A program made the position numbers and the translations under genes. A stretch of DNA of 64,000 bases from Neostapfia colusana (lineage: Eukaryota; Streptophyta; Magnoliopsida; Poales; Poaceae). Under the pieces are notes generated by a model, which saw nothing but the letters and a program-made list of their open reading frames with translations, ran no database searches and was not told the DNA's origin. The DNA lies in the NCBI GenBank assembly GCA_030760725.1, contig JASWHV010000003.1:114360153-114424152 (forward strand). Direction: 5' to 3'. Shown here piece by piece: positions 37,152 to 47,050 of the stretch (the stretch's first letter is position 1; every line of letters begins with the position of its first letter).

Positions 37152-38096
37152 CTACTCGGAGTAGAACTCGACCTCCTGCGGGTCGTCCTCCTCCGGTACC
37201 TCTGCTGGTGGCTCTGGATCTGCCACCTCTTCTCCCATCTCGGGTTCTCCCATTGCTGGAAGACCCAAGACCACCGGTATGCCCAATACCGGAGGTACGA
37301 GGTCCTGCAATGCGTGAACCTCGTCCATGGCCTGGTTGTAGTCCTCTTCCCAGCCTTGCCCTTCCTCAATAGCGTCGTCCCGCTCTTTAGCAAGGTCCTC
37401 ATTCTTCTGGGTTAGGGTCTGCACCAGCTCTTGCAACGCCGCGATGTCGACACGGCTTTTCTTCTTCACCTTCTTCAGACGATGCAACTGATTATGCTGT
37501 TCTTTCAGTCGCTTGATCGTCGGAAGGAGCACATTGCGGAGTGCGCTGTGAGCACTCTCGAAATGGTCTCCACGGCTTGTGCTCTCCTTGAGCTTTGCGG
37601 CGAGATGCTCCGTATGAACAGCTTGGCTGTCCATCACGGCGTTTCCTGCCCTCATCTGGAGGCTAAGGTTTGCCTCCGCGGGACTGTACCTTGGGCAACC
37701 CGGATCGGCTGCCTCACGGTACCTTCCTTCCCACACATGATGAGCCCGTCCCTCCACCGGAATGAGCGCGTATGGAGTGCCCTCCATTGCTCTCACGTGT
37801 AGCTGGCAGAAACATGACATGGTGTCACGGGCTGCCACCTGCCACATACCCCCGGGTTGTCCACCTCTCACCGTGACGGTGAACGGCGCCCACCCGGGTG
37901 GCATAGGTCCTGCAGGGACTTCGACATGTATTGTCCATGTTTTGTTCCCCTCTTCGCCTTCCTCCTTGGGGAAGTACTGCGGCATCTGGTTGTATCTGAA
38001 ATATTGAAGCATCTGCCTCAATGCCTCCGGATAGCCGCTGCGGTGAGAACAGTGGGATTCCACCCAGCCGTTCTCGAACTGTTTATCTGATGTCAT
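37152..38096 (-). CDS. Accessory ORF of chromovirus C (unknown function, dsRBM-like)
   Basis: An intact 314-codon frame in the same orientation as gag, ending about 235 bp before it. It is not gag, env or pol. Residues about 20-50 are a helix-rich N-terminus (YPEALRQMLQYFRYNQMPQYF). Residues about 53-118 look like a compact alpha-beta unit: TWTIHVEVPAG, FTVTVRGG, then a helix VAARDTMSCFCQLHVRAM ending in YALIPVEGR. Residues about 185-250 are charged and likely a coiled coil (IKRLKEQHNQLHRLKKVKKKSR, then LVQTLTQKNEDLAKERDDAIEE). The tail is Pro/Glu-rich and acidic. The alpha-beta unit follows the order of a double-stranded-RNA-binding fold, but that is a visual inference. It remains open although gag-pol is broken in five places. 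Alternatives are a coat co-factor or an unrelated captured gene. Confidence 0.75.
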   Translation of the reverse strand: MTSDKQFENGWVESHCSHRSGYPEALRQMLQYFRYNQMPQYFPKEEGEEGNKTWTIHVEVPAGPMPPGWAPFTVTVRGGQPGGMWQVAARDTMSCFCQLHVRAMEGTPYALIPVEGRAHHVWEGRYREAADPGCPRYSPAEANLSLQMRAGNAVMDSQAVHTEHLAAKLKESTSRGDHFESAHSALRNVLLPTIKRLKEQHNQLHRLKKVKKKSRVDIAALQELVQTLTQKNEDLAKERDDAIEEGQGWEEDYNQAMDEVHALQDLVPPVLGIPVVLGLPAMGEPEMGEEVADPEPPAEVPEEDDPQEVEFYSE

Positions 38097-39581
38097 CTGT
38101 AAAAATATATTTGAGAAATGTCAAATATTTATTTTAACAGTAAACTATTGAGTTATAACACCAAACATGTCATTGAACTCATAAAACTTGGAAATATAGT
38201 TCAAATTTAAACAAATTTGACTGCTGATCTGCTGTCTGCATGACAGCCCTGACCAGTTTCCATTTCAACTTTATTTAGGCCATTCTAAAGCAAAACCAGT
38301 TCTGGAGCTCAACATCAAAGTTAAACCTAACTTCAATAGCTTTCCAGAACGTATTTGCTTGGCCTAAGATCAGTCATGGTTCAAAAGTTATGAGAGTTCA
38401 AAGTTAACAGAACTTCTGGGGAAAATTGGACAGCACCTCCCTGCTTTAGGTACTGATTTGATCCAAGAATTCCAGTTAATTCTGCTCCCAATCTGACAAA
38501 ACTTTCTGTTACAAAGTTGTAACCCATCTCATAAGCTTTCCATAACTACCTCATTTTATATTTTTGGATTTTTTATGCAGGAAGTTGTACTCAATTTACA
38601 GAGAGTATACAGAGAGTCTTTGCTCTGCCCTGTTTTCTGGACAGTTTCAACTCTACTGCATTTTTCGATTGGTTACGGGATGAAACACCTCTGGACCTCA
38701 ACAGAAGAGTTGTAAAGCTCTTCCAAAGCTTTCCAGAAATGTATCATATGACCCCAACCTCGAAATAACTCAACCTCTAACCTCTGGTTAACATCAGCCT
38801 TGATTCAGCTGAAAACAGAGTGCTCTGTCCTTAACAACCTATAAGTTGAAAACTTGTTAACTTTGAATATCCTGAATAAGGGAAGAGGTTACAGCAACGT
38901 TTTAATGCTCCAGATTAAAACTTTCAAGTTTTACCATGAAGTTGTTCATTTAGTGGGGTGTGACGTCGATGCGTCACCATATCATATCGGTACTACATCC
39001 TCACAAAGAAAAACCTATACCGGACTTAGCCGGCTTCGTTAGTTCAGTGGCACTAAGCGTCTCTCGCACACGGATGCTACACGTCTAACGTTTCGTGGTT
39101 AGACTACCTGCAAATAACTCAAGCAATCATCAGACTCGGCTGCACATCGAGTCCGCTATCCATACAGTTCGTACACCCGGCCGTCATCACTCGCCCGGAT
39201 GTTCTGAAGCCAAACATGCCTTGAGTTACGTGTTCACGTTTCAGACCACGTTGGGGGGTCTCCAAAATTGCACCACGCACGCCAGGGACAGACGTTGCTC
39301 GAATACCCCAAACGACATGAAGAGTCGTAGAGGATATCAAAGCGGGTCGGGTTTACCTGCCACCCGTGGGGCTCCACCCTTCAGCTTGTGCGCACTGGTG
39401 GACAGCGCTTACGTGCACCCCCAAGACATACACGTCCCGAGATACACGATTATCCGACATAGACAAATAGGTTAGTATGCCACTTTCTATATGCGAATAA
39501 CATCCTTATACGGGCTACTAACTCGTTCCTCACTGGATTTTTGAAAAAGATGCACTTTGTAGTGCGTTAAACCTCAAGCGA
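38097..39581 (-). other. 5' leader of C (non-coding)
   Basis: About 1.49 kb between primer site and accessory ORF. It shares the CTGCCCTGTTTTCTGGACAG block (near 38624) and the CCGG-loop-CCGG hairpin (39020-39033) with the leaders of A and B, so the accessory ORF was gained or lost between this leader and gag. Confidence 0.75.
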
Positions 39582-39593
39582 GCTCTGATACCA
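39582..39593 (-). other. Primer binding site of C
   Basis: Perfect TGGTATCAGAGC on the minus strand, four bases from the 5' LTR. Confidence 0.94.
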
Positions 39594-39597
39594 ATGC

Positions 39598-42500
39598 TGA
39601 CACGACCCCACGGTCTTGTCGAGCCAGGATCACGCTGAGGGGTACTGCGTTGCACAACACCGGATATCACACATACAAGGTACAAAGCAGAAGAAAAAAT
39701 TTATTACATAAACTGGTTTCTGAACATGTTTACATCAAAATAGATCCAGTCTACACTCATGGGCGTAGACTACGCATCAAGTTCACGTTCAGCCCGTGAA
39801 CGTGTCCTTGCTAGCACACACGCACACTAACACGGCGGCGTGCACGACTCCCACTCGACGGGGTTCCCCTCCTGGGGTTCCGTCTCCTCTTCGGGACTCC
39901 CTTCCTCATAGAACCCTGCAAAATCTTCAAATACAAGCAGTGAGCACGAAGGCTCAGCAAGACAGACCCGTCTCTCCTAATCATTGAACTTCTATATGAG
40001 GGTGATAGGTACAGGAGATAAAAAGCAGTTGCAAGGACTCACCTAATTAGTGGAACCTTACTTTCAAGTTTTAGCAGTAGGTTGTGGAGAACCTTACGCC
40101 AAGGTACATGAGAGAGCCGCAATCAAACAAGAAACGCATTTCTCTCATGTACTTTGCCCAAATTTGAAAGGAACTTTAATTAGCTCTAAACTATGGCAAA
40201 ACATTAACAATCAAGTCCATCTTTCAATCAGCAACATTTTAACATGTAACTAGCCTGTTCTTTCTACGTCATGGTACAGTGAACAAGTGGTACTCACTGA
40301 CCGCGAGGGACGGCGATTATAATCGATTTACACCCGCAGGGTTACCCGAATAACCCGGCAACGCCCGTACTCGATGTTGCCTACAGCAACCATCACGGAC
40401 GCCGTACGCAACTACCTTTCACCCGTTAGCCAAATGTTGAACCAGTCCAATCGTCCCAAGCAAGAGGTCTCTGCACGCGCATCTCAGTGCCGCTAGCCGA
40501 TTTACACCTCGAGCTCTCAACCTACCCTATGAACGACCAGCTATGCCTCAACACCCAGCTACCGGAGTTACATCGGTTTCCCGGTGCCCATATAGCCGGT
40601 AGGTCTTCGGTACTGTTCTAGCTTGTTCAACAGGCCTGCACACGGCTCGGTCCTCAATCGACACAATCGGAGCTACAGCACACAAGCCCCAAAGTCCTGC
40701 TGCCCTTACTCTCCGCTTGGTCTCATCTTTCTTGCCATGTGTATCATGTGTTATCTCTACCCGAGTCGAGTGCCTCTAGCCTATGCTCGCGAGTAGTTCC
40801 AACTACTCGACTTGTACCAAATCCTACCCTAACTTAGCTTTGCAGTAGCTAACGGGGTTTGCAATCCTAAACCCAGCCCATGGTTTTCTTGGCTATGCAA
40901 TTGGGTTTCCAAACAATACTCTAATGCGAGGAATAATGGTATTCAAGTAAGTGCTCAAAACAATAAAAATTTGTAAAGAGGTTAATGTAAACCGGAGCTT
41001 GCCTTGCTGCTCTTGGTCGTAGGCTAGCTGCTCCTCCGGAGTAACGAAGTCTAGGACTTCGGGTTCCTCCTCGACCTTAGCGACTACATGATATAAGAAG
41101 TACATGTATTAATTAAATGCATTTGAATTGAGTTTTACTTTGTGAACCTTCTAAGTCTCACTAGACAGACCCAAAGACTGTGAAACTTTTACTGTGGTTT
41201 GGTTACAACCTAAACAGAGACTTGGTCAAGTTTTAGTTGCAGCAAAGCTCATTTGAGCCCTCCACAATTAATTATGTACTTGACCTTAATTGAAGGCTTT
41301 TAGGGTGTTCTAAGGATTTTCATGAAACAAGCTATGACTTTCTGAAAACTAGATTTTCAGAGGGTTCTAATGGAGTTGGTCTCACTTAATTTGAAAGTTC
41401 CTAACTAAAGATATGAGCTACACGATTTCAGAGAAAATTCTGAAAATGTTTCTGAACATTTTCTATTTCCTCTGGAACAGTTTCACTAATCACACCATTA
41501 GGTGGATCAAATGAGCTCAAATGGACCTTAAATTTTTATGGTAGTTCAGGGATATTTTGGTGAACATCCCAGCAAAATTTCAGAATTTTCCTCAAAGGGA
41601 TTCTCCAGTTAAAATTCCAAACAGTTTAAATTTGAGGAATTAATTCTGGAGAATTAAAGATTTTCATGAAGTGAAACTTGATTTGCTGGAAATTGCTCGG
41701 AGAGCTGAATCCAACAAAATTTAGTTCACTCAATTTGGAGCTTTCTATCCAATGTTATGAGGATTTGAAGTTTGAATGAAATCTGAAAATCGGGGGAAAA
41801 GTTTAAATCTGCCGGGGCCGCGGGGACATGTGTTGGGCGCGGAGGCGTCAGCACACTGAGGCCTACAGGGTTTTTGCGTGCCAGCACATCAGATCCCGGC
41901 CGCAGCCCAATCCCGATTTAAAATATCTGCCGCTGACAGCTGGGGTCCACCCCCCACGTCTATCTCTCGCCGCCCGCGCTCTGCCGCCGGGGTACCTCGC
42001 CGGAGAGCTCGCCGGCAGCCTCTGTGGAGCTCCAAACTTCACGATTCTGGCCGCCCCTGCCTACTTTCACTCGGGGAACAGGATTCTGGGGTCAGCTCGC
42101 CATGAAAATGGCCGGCACATGGTCGGCGACGAGCGGCGGCTTCGGAAAGACTTCGGCCGTGTCGGCCGACTTCCCTAGCACCTTGATCACTCGAGCAACC
42201 GGTCGGGGAGGATCAGTGGACCTTAGGGAAGGTTGACATGAGTTTGAAGCAGCTCGGGGGAGGCCCGAAGTAGGCTCTCACCGTACGCCCGATGCCTCCC
42301 GCAAGCTCCGCCGTCGGCAATCATCGAAATACGCCGGGTACAGGGGTTTTTAGGCCAAAGGTTGTGAAGGCAACTTGTGCGCTACCGGGTCTAGTTTGTG
42401 TGGGAGCGGATTGAGGCCCTCTAATCCTTTCTAGAGTATGAATTCCACAGAACCATACCCGAAGGTCGGTCTGTACCCAGAAAGGGGAAAACTGGAAATT

Positions 42501-43633
42501 CGCCACCGGTGAGCAAGCGCTCGGGCTGTGGCTCGGGGGTGAGCAGCACCGATCACCGGCGCGTCCAAGGGTGCCTTGGCTCAGGCGTGACAACCTCCCG
42601 GTTGGGCTGTCCACGGGATCCCGAAGTGCGGCGGTTTTAGGCACAAACTAAACTCTCGGTATAGCCGAGATCGACAGGTTTTAGCTGAGTTCTAGCAACG
42701 GGAAGAACGAGGAGGGTTCCAAGTACCTTGCCGTAGCTCTGAAGGAGACGGGGAGGCTGTGATCAGAGCTTTCCGATCGGTTCTGGGCGGCGGAACAAAG
42801 TTTCCCGGCGCTGTGTTCTTGCGGGGAGAAAATGGTGAGGCTTCGGCCGAGGAGGGGGGAGAACGCCTTAAGAAGGCTCTAAACGGACTCGTGCCCGCGC
42901 GTGGCCAAGCAGCTGCTGGCGTGGTGGCCTCCCTCGGTGGCGATCGGAGCTGCAGCTCGGCGACCCGAGTGAGAAAGTCTCAGTCGGTTGAATCATCCCT
43001 GTGGCTGACATGTGGGTACATTTTCATTTTTAACCTCTGAGATTAACTCCTATTCACTGTTGTAAACAGTAGTTCCCACAAAGCCCCTGGTGATTTGAAT
43101 TTTCTACCCTTGAACCATTTGAATTGGTTAGCATTCAAATTGGGTTTGGTTTGAATGAATTTCAGCACATGTTCAGTTTGAAATTCAAACAAAGTTTGAA
43201 TTTGCCCCACATAGCTCATGTCAAGATTAACTCCAAATGGAGTGAAAATTGGTGTGTGAGCTCACAAAAATGTGCTGAGTAAGAATATGTCTCCCACTTT
43301 TGAATTCATGGGATAAAAACAGTTTGAACTTGAATGCAGTTTCAAACTGCCCTCTTTCTAGCTATGCCCAAAATGACCCAAAAAGGTTTTGAATTTGGGT
43401 GAAACTTGGCATGGACATTCTTAGCAATGTCTAGGAGTTTTTCATATGCCCATCCCCTATGTATTACATGTGGAAAATACCACTTTTGCAATATGTGAGT
43501 TTGTTCTCTAATGAGTATGTTAATGGTGGTTACTTGCTCTTCAAATGTGTTCATCAACTTGCTTCAAATGAGGTGTGTGTGTGTGTGTGGTGATGAACAC
43601 TTCAAGCATGTGTCAAAAACTGAGGCCCTTACA
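39598..43633 (-). repeat. 5' LTR of C (about 4.04 kb)
   Basis: Same ends as 28204-32246 and colinear with it throughout. Its hairpin is at 40790-40809 and its (tg)n run at about 43573-43589 is shorter than in the other copy. Confidence 0.95.
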
Positions 43634-43638
43634 GTATG
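43634..43638. repeat. Right target-site duplication of C
   Basis: gtatg, identical to 28199-28203. Confidence 0.93.
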
Positions 43639-43735
43639 GTGTGTGATAGAGTGATACAGAGAGAGTTCTTCGAGGGTAGGACCAGTGAGTCACTGTAATA
43701 TACAGTGGGGTAAACATAAGGTACGATGAGGTTGC
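43634..43735. repeat. Degenerate palindromic repeat tract, right half
   Basis: It continues the tract broken by C, with gtcactgtaatatacagtgg (near 43689) and ggtacgatgagg units. Joined to 28038-28203 it aligns with 56095-56300. Confidence 0.58.
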
Positions 43736-43736
43736 C

Positions 43737-44053
43737 TTGCAGCTCCCTGTATCCTCACCTGGCACCGGACTCGATCTAGTATCCGTGCGCCGATGTCTCC
43801 CTTGCCACCAACCAGGCCCTTCTCCTTCCCTCTTTGCAGATGCGCTCGCCGGCCACCTCCCACCAGAGCTCGGCGTCTTCGCCACCCTAGACACACTTTA
43901 TCTCATCGGCAACTCGCTCTCTGGCCCCCATCCCGCACCTCAACTCACCTGCCCCGCACCCTCGGACACCTCTTCTTCCCCAGGTCGCCTATGCATCACC
44001 TTGGAGCTTGGATGCAACCATTTGTCCCGTGCCGACTCCTCCTAGCCCCACGC
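43737..44053 (+). pseudogene. LRR gene fragment
   Basis: An open frame contains LAGHLPPELG followed by FATLDTLYLIGNSLSG, which fits the plant extracellular leucine-rich-repeat pattern (LPxELGxLxxLxxLxLxxNxLSG). It is preceded by a pyrimidine tract and ttgcag (43834-43839) resembling a 3' splice site, so it may be a piece of an intron-exon boundary from an LRR receptor-like gene. Only about one clear repeat is present, then the similarity fades and the frame stops before D. Compatible with a captured or decayed gene scrap. The parent gene cannot be named. Confidence 0.5.
44049..44053. repeat. Left target-site duplication of D
   Basis: cacgc directly before the D LTR, repeated at 54174-54178. 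Confidence 0.93.
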
Positions 44054-44120
44054 TGTAACACCCTCAAATTCGTTACCATGCATTGCATACATTTTTCACG
44101 TAGAGAAACATTATAAAAGA

Positions 44121-44355
44121 AGTAGAAATGGAGAAAGAACTATAGAAATGGAGAAAGAACCATAGAAATGGAGAAAAGAACCATAGAAATGGAGAAAGAA
44201 CCATAGAAATCGAGGAAGGAACCATAGAAATGAAGAAAAGAATATAGAAATGGAGAATGGGGCATAGAAATGGAGAAGGGAAATGTAGAAATGGAGAATG
44301 GGACATAGAAATGGAGAGGGGAATGTAGAAATGGAGCAAGTGACATAGAAATGTT
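44121..44355 (+). repeat. 20-bp tandem array in the 5' LTR of D
   Basis: Units of tagaaatggagaaagaacca start at 44123, 44143, 44163, 44184, 44204 and 44225 and go on for about a dozen copies with drift. The matching array in the 3' LTR lies at about 51523-51785. Confidence 0.88.
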
Positions 44356-44572
44356 GAGAAATGGGAAAAAGATAGCTGAAATGAGCCATTCCCAAATTTC
44401 CCCCAAAATTTCTAAATTCCCCAACTCCCAAAAACGGGAATTTTCCCCACATTTTGGGGATAAAATCCCCATGGCTGCCGCACCACAAGAGATTAGTTTG
44501 TTAAGATCCAAAAAAAATTGAATAGGACTCTTATTTGAGATCCAATTGGAGTAGGACTCTCCCTCACCCCCC

Positions 44573-44580
44573 TTATAAAT
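44573..44580 (+). promoter_or_regulatory. TATA-like box in the 5' LTR of D
   Basis: TTATAAAT followed by ac, at the same place in the 3' LTR (52001-52008). A likely core promoter of the element. Confidence 0.55.
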
Positions 44581-44714
44581 ACAACACAACCCCCCCCCCC
44601 CCATTTTGGCCGCAGCCTCCCCCTCCTATCCCCCTCCCATGTCGGCGACCTGGAGCCCTGCCCCCCTAACTCGCCGAGTTGGCACCCCCCCTCGCCGGAG
44701 TTTGGTCGCCGGTG

Positions 44715-44830
44715 AGCCTCGCCGACGAGCCCCGCTGTTGAACCCCGCCGTCGAGCCCCGCCATCGAGCCCTGCCGTCGAGCCCCGTCATCGAGCCCCGT
44801 CGTCGAGCCCCACCGACGAGCCCCATCACG
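44715..44830 (+). repeat. 13-bp GC-rich tandem array in the LTR of D
   Basis: Repeated gagccccgccrtc units, about eight copies with substitutions, just downstream of the TATA-like box. The 3' LTR has a shorter version (about 52018-52135) after a deletion. Confidence 0.78.
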
Positions 44831-46785
44831 CCTCGCCGTCGCAGGAAAAGAACCGACGATCTGTCCCGCCCTAATCTTCCATAGAAAAATTCGCTGCTGC
44901 TGCCATTGCTAGGAGAAGGGCCCTGCCACAAGGAGGAAGTGAGGTAGGTCTCCATTACACATCTTACAACATCGCCACTGTTTCTACGCATCCGTTTTCT
45001 TCGCCCCCTTCGAGCAGAAACTTTTGAGTGTGGATAGATCGTGTTTTGATCGGTTTTTTACGGTGGAATTGATCTAGATCTTGAGTCAAGATCATCACCA
45101 TGTCCAAACTTGATCCCTACACCCTTGTTCATCATAAAACCCCATAAAGCCCGCTAAAACATGCAAGAACACGTACAAACTGGTTTAATAAAGCAGCACC
45201 ATAGGGTTTGCATTCATCCACCCCATTGCATCTTGAGTAAAGTTTGTGCATGACGATTGATTGCTGTAAATTTTGTATGTGCGTGGTCGTGAGTAGAAGG
45301 ACAAGCTCAAGAAGCCATCTACGAGGATCTACAGCACCAAGACTTCGAGACGCTCAAACAGAAAGAACCACGGGAGCAAGGCAAGTGCCCCTTGACCATA
45401 TTGATCCCATGTTTCAAAACAGTTTTGTTTGTGAAAACGTGTATGCTTGATTCAACTTGATGGGACACCCTTTTTATAGGAGTTTACTAGTTTTGTTAAC
45501 CATCCTTGTCGCCGGGAAAGTTGATGAGTTGGATATGGTCGTTTTTCCTTTTTGCTTCGCTTAATTCACGGGATATGGGAAGCTGAAATATAACATGTCT
45601 AGCTACTGCACTCATATGAATAATGATGATGAGATCTTAATGATGTTAATGGGCATGGAATCGGGGAGATCTAGGCAAGCTTGGTTCGTGAATGTTGCTG
45701 GATGAGATGGTGGAACTTGCCGTAAATCTAAGGACCGGTTCATGTGAGAATATGCTAGGAAAATAGTGCCACCACAAGGCCAAGTATGGGTGCGACTTAG
45801 CTGATTAATTTGGTGTGTTGCTAGCTTGTTATGGACCGTTGATGGCGCAGGGAATGGGAGTCAAGGAGGTCTTCCCTGGGAACTGCATGGCACAAGAGGG
45901 GGCCCGTGGGGGGAGAATGGTGATTCGAGCCTGCCGGTGAAATCTTAGTGAGTCCATACATCTAGTAGCCCCTTTGTAAAGCTATTTTGTGATCTCTTGG
46001 CCATACACCGACGGTTGTGTACTGGTATAATGGAGGTTCTGCAGTTGCCGACAGGTGACGAAATCACAAACTTGTGGGTAAAGTGGTGCCACCTCTGCAG
46101 AGTGTAAAATTATCATGATAGCCGTGCTTCCGGTCACAAGCACCTGGCCAACTTCCATATTAGAGGGAAAACTTGGGATAGTTATTCGGTATGGTTGTGG
46201 TATGGTCATTGGGATTGGTTTTGGGACTGTTTTGAGTCATGACAATGAGTTTGGTTTTGGCTATATGAATATGAGATGGTTATGAATATTTATGAGCATG
46301 AGATGAATTTGAGAAATATTAATGGCTGTATGAGACTTGATAAATGGTGCATTATGATGAAAGAATGTTGCTGATTTACTTGGATATATTGGGCTTTATT
46401 TCACCCAAGCTACATGTCATACTTTTCCCGCACATGCTGAGTATGATATGTACTCACCCTTGCATTATCACATAAACCTACAGGAGATGAGTACTTCGAC
46501 CATGTGGAGTACTAGGTGTGCGAACTACCGTCAACATGCCTGTGGAGTCGAAGATGGAGCCTGCTGTCTTAGCCATTTTCCGCTGTCGTTTAGAGTCTTC
46601 CGCTGCAAGAATAAGTTAGATATTCATGAGTGAGACAATGAGTTGATGTAATAAAGTACTTAAACATTATGGAACGTGGTTATATTCTGAATTCAGTTTG
46701 TGGAATACATGTGTATGTGTGATGAACATCCTGGGCACACATATGCATTCACTTGGTTCTATTTTCGGAACCGGGTGTCACAGAT

Positions 46786-46798
46786 TGGCATCAGAGCC
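46786..46798 (+). other. Primer binding site of D
   Basis: TGGCATCAGAGCC, one base different from the tRNA-iMet-complementary consensus, three bases after the LTR. Confidence 0.88.
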
Positions 46799-47050
46799 AC
46801 GTTGACCGTAGGACTCAATCCTAGGTAGAATGGACACTCTAAAACACATAGGAACATCCCTCTAAACTGCTATTTTCGAAAATTGCTTGCTGCTGCACTT
46901 TACTTGTCAATTAAGCCACCGCAAAGTACTGTTTTCAGCCCCTCTTTTCTCTTCTTTTGGACAGCCACACCTTTACTTTCTTTCTCCATAGCTTCTTAAG
47001 TTTTGGAGTTATTTATTCCTTCTCTAAAGATTCTCATGTCCTATTTATAG

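Larger units (their letters stand above)
28204..43633 (-). mobile_element. Chromovirus C, complete with accessory ORF
   Basis: A 15.4-kb minus-strand element with both LTRs, perfect 5-bp target duplication gtatg, primer site 39582-39593, leader, an intact 314-codon accessory ORF, gag-protease, reverse transcriptase, RNase H, integrase, chromodomain and polypurine tract. The first 265 bp of the two LTRs differ at roughly a dozen positions by eye. gag-pol is broken at five places (frameshifts near 35383 and 34400, stops at 35344, 34513 and 32984), while the accessory ORF remains open. Confidence 0.95.
44054..46782 (+). repeat. 5' LTR of D (about 2.73 kb)
   Basis: It runs from TGTAACACCC to GGGTGTCACA. 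It contains a 20-bp purine-rich tandem array (44121-44355), a 13-base C run (44590-44602), a 13-bp GC-rich tandem array (about 44715-44830) and a TATA-like TTATAAAT at 44573. Confidence 0.94.

Noticed and set aside
44111..44604. Minus-strand frames with repeated Phe/Ser/His-rich text
   Set aside because: Produced by translating the 20-bp purine array; not a protein.
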